This document shows, piece after piece, positions 1 to 13,429 of a stretch of 64,000 nucleotides of DNA. The position numbers and the translations under genes are program-made. Source of the stretch: Diorhabda sublineata (lineage: Eukaryota; Arthropoda; Insecta; Coleoptera; Chrysomelidae); assembly GCF_026230105.1 (NCBI RefSeq), contig NC_079478.1, positions 29,651,653-29,715,652 on the forward strand, given 5' to 3'. A model generated the notes under the pieces. That model was not told the origin of the DNA and did not search any database. It was given only the letters and a program-made list of their open reading frames with translations. Numbering within the stretch: position 1 is the first letter of the stretch; each line of letters begins with the position of its first letter.

Positions 1-913
1 GGACTTTCTACTCTGTTAAAAAGTACCCTAAATAATCGTTATAACATTCACCTGGAAGAAGATTTCTCACTATAACATCCAACTTTATTAAGATTCAAGC
101 GTTCTTAATCTATTCCAAAGATCATTGATAAAAAAAATCCCAAGACTTTTACACTGAAGGAAATTACTTGATTTCTTGAAGAAGGACCAGATCATCCATT
201 TCTTCTGACCAAATTGAATCACCAAAAACGAAATTAAAAAATATATAATTAGTGTGTTGCACAGGCTGCATTAATCATTAGTTTGATTACAGCATACCAC
301 ACTATAAAGAAGATCATAATGGAACTCTTACAATTAATATACCTGTAACCTCAACCTGGACATCGTTCACCAAATTTGCTGAATTTTACAAAATTTATGG
401 AAAATGTATTCCACTATGACGACCTCATGCTCCATAATTTTTGAATGACCAGAATGGTTAATGTACAAAGAATAAGTTAAGTCAAGACGTTGGCTGCTAT
501 AGGCAATCAAATTTGTATGGTTCTAAAACTAGAAGACTGTACTGCATACGGGCCATTAATTTCATTGATCATCAGTAATAATTTGTGTCGATGCGTTTTT
601 GGTAATTATTACTCACTTCGATCTCCTTCGATGCCGTAATCCTGGTAAGGTAAAGGCTGCTGTATGCTTCGCATATAACCTTAGTAAACCTCGATGTACA
701 AACTGAATTTCATTCAACTCTGTAGCTGGGCTCCGCTACAAAAGAATATATTAAGGCACGTTAGATACAAACCTACCTTTTTAAGAGAGAACTATTGATT
801 ATTGAGAAGTATTACTAATAACCCTGACAGATACTGCTATACATAGAATATTGGAGTACCTATATGAAAGAAATGAATCAACAATTGCGAAAGAAAAAAC
901 TTAAGCTGTACTT

Positions 914-1620
914 ATGGTCAACTGTATGGCAGTTAGGCAGGTAACTATACAAGTGAATAACACACGTGTTGCAACTAAACTAGAAACCAGGTTACTTGGA
1001 GCTTGCAAAGATCAGGGAACTTCTATGAAAACATATATCGTGAGTACCTACAAAAAAGCTGAGAAATCTGCGATGACCTTGAGCCGATTAATTCCAAAAC
1101 TCATTGGTGCTACTTCTATTAAGCAAAAACTCTTGAGTACGGTCACTCACTCAATCATGCTATATGCATCTTCTTGTTGGTCTCAGTTGCACTCAATTTC
1201 CAAAATTACAGCAACATGCTTAAAGAAAATGGAGAAGCTTGGTGAAAATAATATAACTAGATTAAGGGAGGAACATATGTTCATGTAAAGCTACCAAAGA
1301 CGATGGGACAGTATAAGAGACAAAGGTAGCTGGACAAAAAGATTTATACCTAATAATAATATTTGGCTCAATAGAAAATACGGATGTATAAATTATCACT
1401 GTGCACAGCTACTCACAGGACATGGATGTTTCATGAATTACTTAAAATTATAAACTCACCAATTTGTCTTTACTGCCCTGAAGTGGAATATATTGAGCAT
1501 ACATTTCTTGCATGTCAAAGATGGCAGGAGGAACGTGGAGGAACCATGCAACAAGTAGGGAGCTGATTGTCAAGAAAAAACATTGTTTATCAAATCATAG
1601 CTAGCAAGGAAATCTGGAAA
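914..1620 (+). mobile_element. R1-like non-LTR retrotransposon, decayed 3' end
   Basis: The first frame (914-1285) matches the region just after the RT domain of R1-clade elements: KAEKSAMTLSRLIPKL, then KQKLLSTVTHSIMLYASSCW (the family's S.LLYGAP.W block). After a stop, another frame (about 1292-1450) carries the RRWDS..DKGSWTKRFIPN block and NYHCAQLLTGHGCF, the conserved LTGHG.F motif. It then shifts into the 1384-1566 frame. That frame ends with a C-x2-C-x7-H-x4-C zinc knuckle (C-LY-C-PEVEYIE-H-TFLA-C) at 1465-1515. At least two frame changes make it non-functional. The RT catalytic part (YADD) was not found upstream, so this is a 5'-truncated copy, as usual for such elements. The two frames belong to one original polyprotein. 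Confidence 0.85.
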
Positions 1621-4600
1621 ACCCTATCTAATATTGTGACCAATAGACCAAAATGAGATTACGCAGTGTGATGAAGAATACCTTCTAGTGGTTCCGATAT
1701 ACTGTCTGTTGAGAAGCAAGGAGGGGAGTTTTCACTAACAATCTTCAAAACAGTGCCAAAATGTGTTGTTTAGAATGTAGAAAGTGATAAGTAACTTTGA
1801 AACGCGATTTAAAAGATGCTTCTGTACGATAACTAGGATTATATATGTAACTGATAATGTCATGGTAGTTTTGTGATGTTTGAATAAACTATAATCCATT
1901 TCATAAAATAGATAATCGTGATTTTTCAAATATGGTATTCAGTACTACCAAAAAAAAATAAACATTAAACCTAAAGTTGCAAATTGTATTCTACGCACTC
2001 AAATTAAAAAATATTGTAGTTTTGGTTATGTTTAGTATTGACAATATCAATACCAGTCAGAAATAGTATTGCCCAGTTCAAAAATATAAATAGCAACCTC
2101 AATATATGTATAGGAGTATTGCTAAATTCCGGACAATAGATTATTCGCCGAAAAATGACCAAGCGTTTGTCTATTCTCCTGGGACTAGCTAAAATTCGGA
2201 TAGTAGTTTATTAGGTTTACAGAACAAGATAAAAAAAAATAGGATGAAAGAAGTTTTATTTATTTATTTTTTAAAATATATAAAATATATCAATACTTTG
2301 TTATTGATATATAGGATTTTAAATATAAAAATTATTACCGGCATTTCAAAGCAGCCTTGGGACAATTTTTTGTATTTTTTTCTATCATATATGCTGTAAG
2401 CATACTGTTACCGTTAGCATTTGCCCTTTCAACTCTACCTTGGCTCTGAGGATGTCGTGGTCAACCATGGACAATCTTACATAGTTGGCTATCAGCCAAC
2501 TGCCTATTATCCTGGGATATTAGCTAACATCCCAACTTGTCTATTGTCCTACAATATATACATAATACAAATGAATATTTCTGGTATCAGTAAAATTGTA
2601 ATTTTCCGGTTTATTTGGCATATAAATTTTGAACATATTGAACTAGCTTAGCAACCGTCCTATTTAAAAATAACTGTGGTGATCAGTTTTTAAATTGTTG
2701 ATAGGTACCAGAATATTGGAGGTAGTACATTGACACGCTGTATATGTGTTGAAGCACTACACGTATAAATCGCTTTAATAAAGAAATGGCGGAATCAGGG
2801 ATGAAGTTAAAATGAAATGAAAACGGAAATGCGGTGAGAAGGCGACGGCTATTTTTTTCCCTTTTTTAAGCTCCCAAGTCATGCACAAAAAGTAACAATG
2901 GAGTTAACATTTTCTCATTTGGAGGAGATTAAAAGGCGACCAGAACTGGTGTAAATTTAAAGAAAGTGTATTTTAATTAGTAACCCTGAGGTCCACGATA
3001 TAATGGCTGTAATGAAATATCACATCGTAACAATTTTATTTTAAAAATGTTAATGATTATTAAGCTTTCGTTTTTTTTATCTTCATATTTAAATGAAAGC
3101 TCGTTCTGTCACAGTTAAAGCATTGTTTCATTATTAACCCATTTATTTAGTAATAAAGTCTATAAAAAGTACTATAATGCTCACTTAAAGTTGTACATAA
3201 CAAATTTTGAATACATAATTGAGCTTAGTGAATAAAATTTGCAAGGATTACACCACGCGTTGTGAGTCATGAATTGTGTCCAAACAATGAGGTTTTGAAG
3301 CATATAATTATAAATGCAAACAAACAATCCAGGTAAATGTTGTATGTAGAACGGTAACTTCCTAATAAAATTGTCTAACCTTCCTATTGACTAAATTTAA
3401 ATTAAATTTGAATGTATTATCAAATAAACAAAAAATGATTTTAGTCATAAAATAGGAATTACTAAATAGAAAAAGGTTCAAAACTTTTGTAATTGTGATA
3501 TATATTAAACATTGATTTACTAAAAATATTATTTTCACTTATCTATGTTCGCGGTTTAATTCCATTTTCCTTCCAAGATGAATGTTTCAAGTATTTGTCA
3601 ACAACTGATATCATAGCAATTTCTAAATACATGTATCATTGAAAATTTCAAATGCCATATTTGACATATTCAGTGTTCCCATATCTGAAAACTAAAGTAG
3701 CAGCCCTCGTATATTGTTTTCTGGAAACAATTCAGTCTTTAGCTAAACTGGAGAAGTGAGTTTTGTCACGGTAAGGTGACAAGAATATTAGATATAGGTG
3801 AAGTTTTTATTCATGGACAATCAATTTAATGAAATTGGTCAGTATTTAACCGGGTATATTCACGTCTATTCTGGAATTATTCACGATATTAGGGATGAGA
3901 TAATTTTTGTTATGATCTAAACTGATTGTTAGGTAATGTAGAATTCTTAGGTTTGATCACTGCACTAAACAGTGAACGAGATAATCAAAGATTGATTCTG
4001 AGATGTTTTATGCTTTTCTTGAAAACATTGTTAGTTCGATGTGCAGCATGGATATTTTTTTCAAATCTCATTAGATTCTGCTATACAGTTTCTTCGAATG
4101 AGTTTAAACGTTTACAATAAATCTCTGTGCTTGATGTGATTATATTCCATTAATTTGTAAATTTATTTTCTTTTTACTTGGAAACATAAACAGGAAGAGA
4201 AACAGCCACAGTACCTACCAAGTAATTTTCTATAATTCAACTAAATAGGGACACACAATATTTCAAATTCTTCCCTAACAAACCAACATACACCTTCGCT
4301 CAAGTAATACCAGTTAACATTGAATGAGATTCATGAACTGGGTTGTCTGCTTATTTTATCCGTCTTCATATTCCTCGTTGATGTATTTATTTGATGTCTT
4401 GTTACCTCAGTTGATACACCCAGATCTTATTTAATAATTTTGTGAACTATATTACACGCAAAAATATCCAAAATATCTCACCTGCCAAATGGATGAACAA
4501 CCAAGGGGAAAAAATAATAATTTCTCGTAATTTTCAATCTCAACTTTTCATTGTTAGATGGATGACAGGGGGAAATATCAGTTCATTACCAAGAATGACT

Positions 4601-4925
4601 TCTTATTGAAACTTTTAACCATCAATTATTAGAAATTGATTCAGAAAAATATGATCAATACATATTGTACAGGACGTTCGTTCTGTTGGTGCAAACATTT
4701 CAATAATTGATAAAAGTCATAATTTCGAATCTATCTCCCTATAGTACGAAGTTTCGGGAATTACATTATTTTAGATATTTTGCAATATTTTCCATAATGT
4801 ACTTTCTAATTAATATGCATTCAAATTCTTGTGAAATGCCGGAAAATATGTTTTTCCCATTATACATTGAGCTTCCAGCTAACTCTAAACGTGGATAGAG
4901 TAGATATAAATCGTGCTACACGTTC

Positions 4926-5290
4926 CTAAGTGGATAGTTGTGGAATCACCTTTCTAAAATAGGAAAAGCGAACAGATTCAGAGTTCGATACGAAAAGAAC
5001 AGTTAATATTTTGGCAATGCGTAAGTATCTAACAGCTTTTTTGTAGTTTGAAGACTCGCTCAAATAGAGTCGCGCAATAAGTACCCCAGTAGAAAATGGC
5101 ATATCGTAGATGCGACTCAAATATCGCATAATAAACTAGTTGCGCAAATTGGGCAGAATTTAATTCTTTAGATAAAGCGGCGATATGTAACACCCATTCC
5201 AAAGAATTGTCTTCAACAAGCACTAAGAGTTTTACAGATTTACAGACATCAATGATGTTTTTCGATACAAAAGGCTGCAATGTATCTTTC
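4926..5290 (-). mobile_element. Jockey-like non-LTR reverse transcriptase scrap
   Basis: On the minus strand the frame from 5280 reads LEWVLHIAALSKELNSAQFA, then VYYAIFESHLRYAIFYWGT and FERVFKLQKSC. The next frame (5129 down) continues KKAVRYLRIAK and then ILTVLFV. This is the post-catalytic thumb region of jockey/CR1-type reverse transcriptases, with the SHLRYG...WG motif, the VF.LQK block and the RY..G motif. A frameshift separates the two parts, and nothing of the catalytic core is present. It abuts the decayed mariner on its right; 5290-5590 cannot be assigned. Confidence 0.75.
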
Positions 5291-5589
5291 TATGACAATA
5301 CTGTACAATAGTTTATAATAAGGTTAGTAAGCAGTGAAAGACCGTTACGCGCACAGGCTTTCCGATAGTCTTGTCGTGCAGCGCTTAAAACTATAGGAGC
5401 TAATGAAGCACGTTGCCTTTTACCATTTAACATCACTAGACAAATTATTCTTAAGTTTTTGAATATCGCACGTAGGAAGTCCTCAAATGGTATGCAGTTT
5501 ATTCCTCTCGATATAATAACAGCATTCAGGATCTTCGATGATATCTTATAGCATGGAGATCGAATCTCAGGTCAGCATGTTCGGATAGA

Positions 5590-6267
5590 AGACTTGTGGT
5601 CACTCGAATTTTGCGTCTGTTGTATTGAAGCTTCTCCGGTTGTCTTGTGGGCAGGCAACTCTAAGATACAATAGTTGCTTTGTTTGCTCTACCAAGAATA
5701 AGTTCTGATCCCATTGTTGGTTTTGCCGAGCCTCGTCTGGTGAATGAATCAGCCACTGTTGCCCGAGAGACCATGCACCCAAATGAGCTGGAACTTGCAG
5801 CTATCACCAACTAAATCCTGTTGAATTTTTTACATTCCAGCATACGCTTGAAGCACCCCGAGCACAGATCGAACGCGAGGCTTCTAACTTTGCACGCTTC
5901 TGGTCAACATTCAATCATTTGGGGATCCATTTTGCAGCAATTCTTCTCATGTTCAAATTGACGTAAACTATATGATAAACGCGTTAGTATGAAATAATCA
6001 TTGCTTCTGATATCTGTTGTAGGCCAATTCGATGGTCTGATAAAATCATGTCATGAACTGCATCTGATCGGTCATCATCTTTTTAAGCTTTTTACCTCTT
6101 TTGAAGCTTGTAATCCAATTTTTCACGGTCGCATACAAAGGACATTGATCACCAAGGGTATTAAGCATATCTTCGTAAATCTGCTTACCTCTTAACCCTT
6201 TTAAATACAGGTACTTTATGATGGCTCGATACTCCAGTTTTTCGATTTTCACAATTTCGGTGGACAT
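5590..6267 (-). mobile_element. Decayed mariner transposase
   Basis: The frame starting at 6267 encodes the N-terminal helix-turn-helix of a mariner transposase: VKIEKLEYRAIIKYLYLKG, IYEDMLNTLGDQCPLYATV and KNWITSFKRG. It is followed after frame changes by DHRIGLQQISEAM and by VYHIVYVNLNMRRIAAKWIPK, the linker and second helix-turn-helix region, ending VDQKRAK. A further block, HSPDEARQNQQW (about 5730-5765), resembles the post-DETW segment (PE.K.QS..W) of the catalytic domain. Several stops interrupt it. The original protein would be about 340 residues and only about half is traceable. No terminal inverted repeats were identified. Confidence 0.8.
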
Positions 6268-6479
6268 CTTTTTTCTGGTTTACTTTTATGACGTCAAACT
6301 TTACACTGACACCTCTAATAAGTTATTATTCGTTGCTATGGTAACGAAATATTTTATTTATGCATGGAACTGGTCTAGGCTAACTAGATATCAATCGTAT
6401 AACTGTGTATGAGAGCAAAAGAAACGTTTTTCATCATTTATTATTGATGTATAGACTATAAATATATAAAAATTACCTT

Positions 6480-6540
6480 CCGTCTCTGAAGACGGATCTT
6501 TGTTATCGAAACACGCGTTAGACAATGTTTGTGAGTGTTG
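6480..6540 (+). other. Possible Penelope-like element / hammerhead-like motif
   Basis: The sequence CTGAAGA (6486-6492), a 15-nt stretch and GAAA (6508-6511) followed by CACGCGTTAG resemble the CTGAnGA...GAAAC core seen in hammerhead ribozymes carried by Penelope-like retroelements. The core differs from CTGATGA by one base. A CCGTCT/AGACGG hairpin overlaps it (6480-6495). No Penelope reverse transcriptase was found nearby, so this is a motif-level suggestion only. Confidence 0.25.
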
Positions 6541-7339
6541 ATATAGTGGTATTCATAAATAGTGTGTTTTGTATGAATATCATCAAAGGTTCTACAAATT
6601 CCTTAATATACAATTATACTGAAATATAGATTTCTCTTCAACCTGAATTACTCCACTTTAAAGAAAAACACCGTTTGGAATTCATCTTAATTTACAGAAA
6701 GTTGGTCACCTGATCCTACAAACACATGAGTTAATAGTGAGACAAACAGAAAGCCGCTGAATTAGTTATTTCTATGGTAAAAGCGTATTGTGAAAGTAGA
6801 ATTTATATCGGGGTTTATACGTTACTGCTCATAGGTAACTAGAAATCCCTTTTGTTAAAGAGAACACGAACAATGTCTTTGTAACCCAATGCTGATAGCG
6901 AAGCAAGTATCATCACATTGGCTTTTGTTCCAAATTTGATTCGACACCAGCAACGTATTATTTAACCGTTAAAGCTTTATCGTGTAAGTACAATCGAAAA
7001 GAAGTTTCCAGTAACTTTTATTAGAGATTAAATTCAACGTTTGAATCTATTTAATATATATGAGTTTTGTCTCAATATTAATAATGATTCATATACAGGG
7101 TTCCGGGAACAAAAAAAAGTTTTTTTGAATAAGCATCAATTTTAGAACACTTGAATGACTTTGATACCATATTTTATCAGAAATCGGAAGATATTCACAC
7201 ACATAATTTTGTAATAATAATTATGTAAACGTGAAGCTTGGAATAGATATAAAGTGAACGGCCTAAATATGGATCTCATTCAGATAAAAATTTGAAAATA
7301 GATATAAGTAGATTTCAATCAGAATAAAGTAATAGTGGA

Positions 7340-8330
7340 GAAAGTTTAAAATGTACGCCAGAAGATGTTGTTGAATTGGCAACTGCAGCGACAATGAATC
7401 TTCTTCCTGAGAAATTTAGGGAGCAGTATTAAAAGGAATATAATTCTTTTATAGAGCGGCATAAACAGCTTTACAGAAAGAGTATTACTAACTTACTTTG
7501 AAACCAAATCCAAAATGTGGAAGTAATACTTTGGTTGACTTATTCAAAACTGAAAGGCACCCTAATGGTAAATAACGACGTAAACATCAATAAATACTCG
7601 AAACTCATTGCATATTTGAAAAATAAATCTAAAAAAAATATGAATCTTAAAAATCTAAATCTAAAAATCTAAAACATGTGCCCGTGAATAAATTAATAAG
7701 TTTCTGTTGTAAGCTGCAGACGATCATTATCTCATGTATAAGGTATGACAGCAAAAAATTTTAATGTAAGCTTCAATATTATTTGTAACATCTTTCAGGT
7801 TGCTTTAATATTCGGAATCGTAGGAGCTCTGCGGAGGGAGGAATTATATGAAATGAAGTGTAACGATATTAATAATACCGGAAATGTATTATAACATAAT
7901 TATAACAGTGCCTGCTATAAAAACTCATGTTAAGGTCGATTTACTGTTATTGGTGAAATATCTGAAAATAGACCAAACTTGTTAAACATTCATAAAAAAT
8001 ATGAAAACGAATGACCCACAAATGTCAAAACAGATAATTTCTTTTTGTAGTATAGAAATGGAAAATGTAAAACCCAAGCTGTAGGTATCAATACCTTTTC
8101 AAAAATATCTCCCCTTATCGCAACATATTTGAATTTACCTAATCCAAAAAACTACACTGGGCGTCTCTATTAGTAGATTCCAGTGGTGATATTATTCTAC
8201 TAAAGAAGCTCGGTGGGTGGAAATACAACACAATTGTGGAGGATCACGTAGACGACTGAATAAAAAACAAAATGGATTCCGCAGTGAAAATTTTAACGGG
8301 AACAACTAGTTCGACTTTGTAAATGTTTAC
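7340..8330 (+). pseudogene. Broken tyrosine recombinase (Crypton-like transposon)
   Basis: Plus-strand blocks, in several frames, match an insect tyrosine-recombinase family in order. The N-terminal core-binding part gives ELATAATMNLLPEKF, EYNSFIERHKQ and ILWLTYSKLKGTLMVNNDVN followed by KYSKLIAYLKNKS (7360-7625). The catalytic domain start reads IFGIVGALRREELYEM (about 7810-7858), containing the first catalytic Arg. Later come YRNGKCKTQAVGINTFSKI and ATYLNLPNPKNYTGR (8050-8165), then GDIILLKKLGGWKYNTIVEDHVDD (8190-8258) and NKMDSAVKILTGTT (8265-8310). The family H..R motif after YTG is lost and the later His of the HGGW motif is Leu (LGGW). No catalytic Tyr is recognisable. There are many stops and frameshifts. 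Assignment to Crypton elements is inference; it could also derive from another tyrosine-recombinase mobile element. Confidence 0.75.
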
Positions 8331-8499
8331 GATCCTACCAACAATTCAATTAGTACTAATACAACTATAGACGATATTATTTCTTTGAACTCGTTAAATG
8401 TTCCCAATTTAAGTACCAATAGTAATGTAACTTTTTATAAATATAAATAAAAATAACTTTTTTTCACTTGAACTTCAAAATGTCATGAAAAAAAGTATT

Positions 8500-8910
8500 A
8501 CTTTACTCACTTGTTGTATAAATAACTGTTTTCAAATATTATCCACCTGATGGGTTTTTTAATCCGGTGGAAATTACATCCTAAAATGCTTGCCTTGAGG
8601 ATTTTACCTATGGAAGAGTCCACCCAAACGTCACTCTCAGAATATCCAATGTTTACCCATGTTTCATCCAAGTAGTAAAGTTTCTTAATTCTTCTTAAAG
8701 GTATTCTCGCCTTCACACAATTATTTCTTCTTTATCTAATAATAAACTGTTTTCTCCTCGCTTATTATGTTGAAATGCCATTTCTTTTAATAAATTATAT
8801 AAAGTTGATCTTTTAAAATCCGGCAACCGGCAAGTACTCATTTTGAATGAAAAAAGTGTGCACAATTCTTCTGATGGCACTCCTCTCGAGATTATCAATT
8901 GAATTGTCAA
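8500..8910 (-). mobile_element. DETW-type Tc1/mariner-like transposase, copy 1
   Basis: The minus-strand frame from 8910 carries PDFKRSTLYNLLKEM, FQHNKRGENSLLLDKEEIIV, a DNA-binding linker of a transposase family common in insect genomes. A Trp codon has become TGA just after EEIIV, and a frameshift follows. The next frame (8716 down) gives LRRIKKLYYLDETWVN and GYSESDVWVD, with the first catalytic Asp in the LDETW motif. The family is distinguished from true mariner by LDETW-V/I-N followed by W.D. The catalytic domain breaks off after IKKP. Three more copies of the family lie in the window. Confidence 0.8.
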
Positions 8911-11900
8911 TTTTTTTCTTCATGGATAATTTTTTGTGTCAGCCACTGAGTGATTAGATCTGTGCTCACTAACAATTCGTTAGAACTTGAAAGAAGATAG
9001 TACCGGAATATTTGGCGTTTCTGAAATAACGTTATCAACATTTCTGTCATCATTCTCTGGCATGTTCAATTTTATAAATATTCACAATCATTAACTCTTT
9101 TCTTGATATAGCTAATGACAACAGCTTCATCAGCAATCTCTCTACAATATTATAATACGACGTCGTCCCTGTACTATACCTGATTTAGCGGCTTTTGCAG
9201 CAATACGACACTGACCCGCGGCTATTCATTTGTGGTAAAAAATTTGAACCAATAACGATGCCACGCCCCATTTCGCCCTTAATGTTCACGCAAAGAGCAT
9301 GAACTGATCACTGTTTTAGTTCAAAGTTTTTCTTCGATGAATAGACTTTAGTACAAAGATTATCACTGAAATTATTTGATTGGAATTACTTGCTCTTTTT
9401 CCTCTCTCATTTACACTGTATTAATGAACTCAATTTATTTGTTCATACCCAACTTTTTGCGCATTTATAATTTTAGTAATTGTAGTCGCACCGAAAGATA
9501 TTCTCTACAAATTTCCTGAGGTTCCCCTGAAACAGTAAACGATATCAATGTTATCTATAAAAGTAATCTTAAATTATCATGGAATATAACTAGTTTTTCT
9601 GGCGTTTCTGATGACCCACTTTCATCACAAAAAATACATGACCTGGTGTTTCTTTATTTAAGTTTTTCGGTGCAAAAGTCTCTGCTTTTTTAATCGATGA
9701 CATTCGGACTGGCGTTTTATGAGCCTTGCCGTTCCTTAAAGTGTACAGATGGATGTGTTGGTGGATTTTCTGGGTATTTTCAGTATCGAGAGAGAAGCAT
9801 ATATGACTTATATAATTGACTAAAATATACAAATAACATAGTTGCAGGAAATGAAATCGTTATTTATCTCGACTGCAAGTCCATGAAATTATTGTATGTA
9901 ACATAAGATTTCCTCTTTCATTTTATAGTAAGCAGATTTTCTGTTCGTGTATGCGGCTACCTTCAATCTTGTACGCGAAGCAAACAAAGCTCAGGAGAGA
10001 ATGGCTCGATTATGCCATTTTTACTACCGCCTTTTGCCATCTATTTATGCCGAAATAATGCATTATTATTTAATTTTGACGTGATTTTTGTTATGGCCAT
10101 TGAATAATATCATTGCATCAAATTGTCAATATTATTCGATTCAATTCATTATTATTGTTCAATTTTGTTAGAGTTCATTGTAAAAAGACTATGGAAAACA
10201 AAATGACAATAAAATTGTTGATATATAATTGAACAATGGAACATTTTAAAAAGTACTTACAAATATTTCGCATCATCGGTGACATCAAGTTTAGGGACTA
10301 CTGATAAATTGGATGTTGAAAACTCTTCAAAGTATTAGTACCTCTTTTAAACTTGGGTCTGTCTACCTATCTTTATGTATTTTAGTTAATGACAATTTCA
10401 AACCACTGCTTTACAATTCTCAAAGTAAGTAAATAAGCCCGAATATGAAACTTACAATGTTTGTCTTTTTGTTGATATTTGTAGCTAGTTGCTTCTTTCA
10501 AGAAAAAGCAGTCGATTCAACGGAAATTGATTACGCTATTCTATTTCTTGAGTTTTGGTGTTATGTATGGTTTATTCTGTATCAAATATTCTAATCTATT
10601 TCACTTCTATTCTATTCATCCAAATATCGTTGTATACATTGTTCATCAATGGAGAAAAAAGTGGTAGTCACCAAGCAATGGTTCAGTATTGTAGAAGGAT
10701 GGTAAGTTTGCTTTGATTAGATCTTAGGTTCGCATGTAGAGAGGTATCATTGTGAAAGAGAATGATACCTTCACTTACGAAACTACACTTCTCGTTTTAG
10801 AGCCGGCAGTGTTTTCTACTTGACCTCCTGAGCGATCTCGAATATCACCATTCACTACAATGTTTTCTATCATTTTCACAAATTCTGGTATAACATGGGC
10901 CCTTGTTTCTTATTTTTCACTACTGCCTTAAATAATCACCACCTTCGTCGCACCTCGAACGGACTGTGACAGGACAGTTAAACGCTTCTTTTGTCCGCCT
11001 TTCTCAGCATCTTTGGTTCTTCTGATAATGAGTAATTATAACAATAATTATGCTTTATGTAGGTAGTGCTTAGTTATTTTAAATTCGAAATACAGAAAAA
11101 GAGGGAAAAGAATTTAGTCGTAAATAAATTTATATACTTAGATAGTAGATTACTTCATAGAGTTTCCAATATCCTATATGTAATCGTGGTGGTTAAGAAA
11201 AACTTTTTTACTTTACATTGGTAAGCACCTAAAATTTATCAGTTCATTTTCCTACAAAAATTAATATAACGAGCAAAAACTATAGAAGAAAAAAAGATTT
11301 TGTTGGATCTACAATAATCGAGAAAATTACAATCGTAAAGAATTTCTCTTTCCGAAATAAGAAATATATGACAGAAATATCATCGGCAACGGCGGCATTC
11401 AGAGAATAATCCGACGTGACTGTGATTCCAACAGAACCGACCCACTAACTCCGATGATTGGTAGGCGACTCCGTGATCTAACAAGTCTTGGGGGACTAGT
11501 CGAGTCAAGAGTTGGTACAATTACAGAATGACATGTATATTGTGTCGAGAGTAACCTCCATAAGATTTCCGTGTATCGCTTTAACGGAGAATTCCCCTTG
11601 GAATTGTTTATATCCTTTGAGTTCGTGGCAGCAAATTCTAGGTGTTTGGATTAACAACGGCTGAACGTCTTTATGGGAGTTGGTTATTGATGTTTATATT
11701 GTAGATAAGATTGAAACATTCACACTGAACATTAGGACCGCAATCTCTGCATATGAGTTGATGGTAGTAATTTAGAAACATTTCTACATTGTATGATAAA
11801 TTTGAAGTTTCTAGAGATTCTATCATTAAAGAAAAATTAATAAGTACATCAAGATCAGTTATTCGTTTAACCTGTTTCAAATCATATTGGTACCGCTATT

Positions 11901-12419
11901 AACCTAATGTAAATACTATTTGAAATCAGGTTTTTTAGATAAGTTTTCGCAAAACATTACAACATGTTATACTTGCAGACATATATCAGCAATAATAATC
12001 ACTATCATAAAGAAGGTTAGATTTAAGAGAGAATACCAAAAGGCTACTTTTTCAAAAGTTCTATTCTCCATAGATTTATCATTAATTTTGAAAATAAAAA
12101 TGGGATCAACCGATGAAATTACGCGTTGGAAGTTTTTATCATCTAATTATATTTAAAATTACATTGCACACTGTTTTGGTCCATATCAAACGGTCTTTAC
12201 TCCCCTTATGACAATTTCATACAAGCAACACCTTTCGATTCAGAATAGTCGATATCCAATACATAAAGCTTTTTGAACTAGAGAAAAAACCGAGAATGAA
12301 CAATATTTGACCTGTTTAGTTGCCAATTCCAACTTAACAATTATTTCTTGTGAAAAATTATTGATTTTGAGATCTATATCTCATTCTTTAACAAATATAA
12401 ATGTATCATAGAAGGAATT

Positions 12420-12760
12420 TGCTAGAGCGTTTGGTTAAAATGAATGGTTTATTGATGATAGAAAACTGTGGTATAATCTTGAAGGACCATACTTTCACAC
12501 ATAGTACCATTGTTGTGTAAACAGTAAAACTAGATTTCGTTATGTGTTGGGAGGGATTTTTGGTGGATATAAAATTGGACTATATTTTTTGAAAATCCAA
12601 ATGCCGAGATGTATTTAGATTTTCAAGTAAACCAATTACCTCTTTTATTGGAAGAAGTCACACTTTGTACGCGTCAAAGCATGTGGTTTTTGCATGGTGT
12701 ACCTGCTCACTGTAATCAATCAATTATTGGTAAACTGAATGAATTACCTAATACGAAATA
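12420..12760 (+). mobile_element. Scrap of DUF4817/DDE-type transposase
   Basis: Plus-strand frames read GGIFGGYKIGLYF, then ENPNAEMYLDFQVNQLPLLLEEV, and then SMWFLHGVPAHCNQSI. These match the middle of the Tc1/mariner-type transposases that carry an N-terminal DUF4817 domain: GG...GPYFF.NP, YL.FL...LP.LLE, and QDGAPAH around the second catalytic Asp. Here QDG is LHG, so the Asp is lost, and there are frame changes. The better preserved relative in this window is at 49330-50130. Confidence 0.75.
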
Positions 12761-13429
12761 AATTATTTCCCAGAATTTTCATTGATGTTCGAATACTTTA
12801 GCGTGATTTCTCTTAAATTTTACAGAATATTGGAATTGTTACGATTTTTTAGGAAAATAACTTCTCAAATACCCCGTAGAACACATCACAACTATATATC
12901 TGAATATAAAATGATATATGGGGTGTTTTATTTAAAAGAAAATGTCTTTGATATGGCACAGCATTCTGGAACACCACGGAGATTGTAAATAATTTTGAAA
13001 TGTGCAGACTGATGTTGGTTTTCATCAAACAAATTTTCAAACTCATTTCTCAAAGGACATAGGAGACGCTGAGCTTTTCGCAGTAATCAATCACCCAGTA
13101 TAATATGATATGAACAAGTATTGTTGAAAATTAAAATTATACAATTAAAAATGATTGTCACAAAATTTTTTCGGCATGAACCAGTATTTCCACTGAAATT
13201 CAATGAATCTAAACTAGGACCAAACATATAGTTTACCTTCTATGGGTTATAATAAGCATAAGATGGTGGAAATTATTAATGAATCAACAATATAAGAATT
13301 AGTTAATATGCGGCGTAACTATCACTGATATTTATTTAACAATCGAAGTTAAATTGTAAGTAACATACTCAACTCTTAAGATTGCATATTTTCGTATTAA
13401 TCATTAATAAGTATCATATATTAACTCAC

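Larger units (their letters stand above)
1..13429. other. Region downstream of exon D: repeats only
   Basis: I scanned both strands for the missing third Ig domain, FN3 region and membrane exon and found none. Recognisable content is limited to the transposon remnants listed separately. Stretches 1-913, 1620-4925, 8911-12420 and 12780-13429 contain only short chance reading frames. The blocks 11390-11560 and 9180-9300 are more G+C-rich than their surroundings and are probably further decayed transposon sequence. If the Ig gene continues to the left, this whole region is part of its next intron. Confidence 0.6.

Noticed and set aside
2100..2560. Recurrent TCCTGGGA..TAGCTAA-like words
   Set aside because: The words recur near 2180 and 2510 but no longer alignment joins them, so I do not claim a repeat family.
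10660..11000. More G+C-rich block with a minus-strand reading GDIRDRSGG
   Set aside because: It could be a transposon relic, but no motif is strong enough to assign strand, frame or family.
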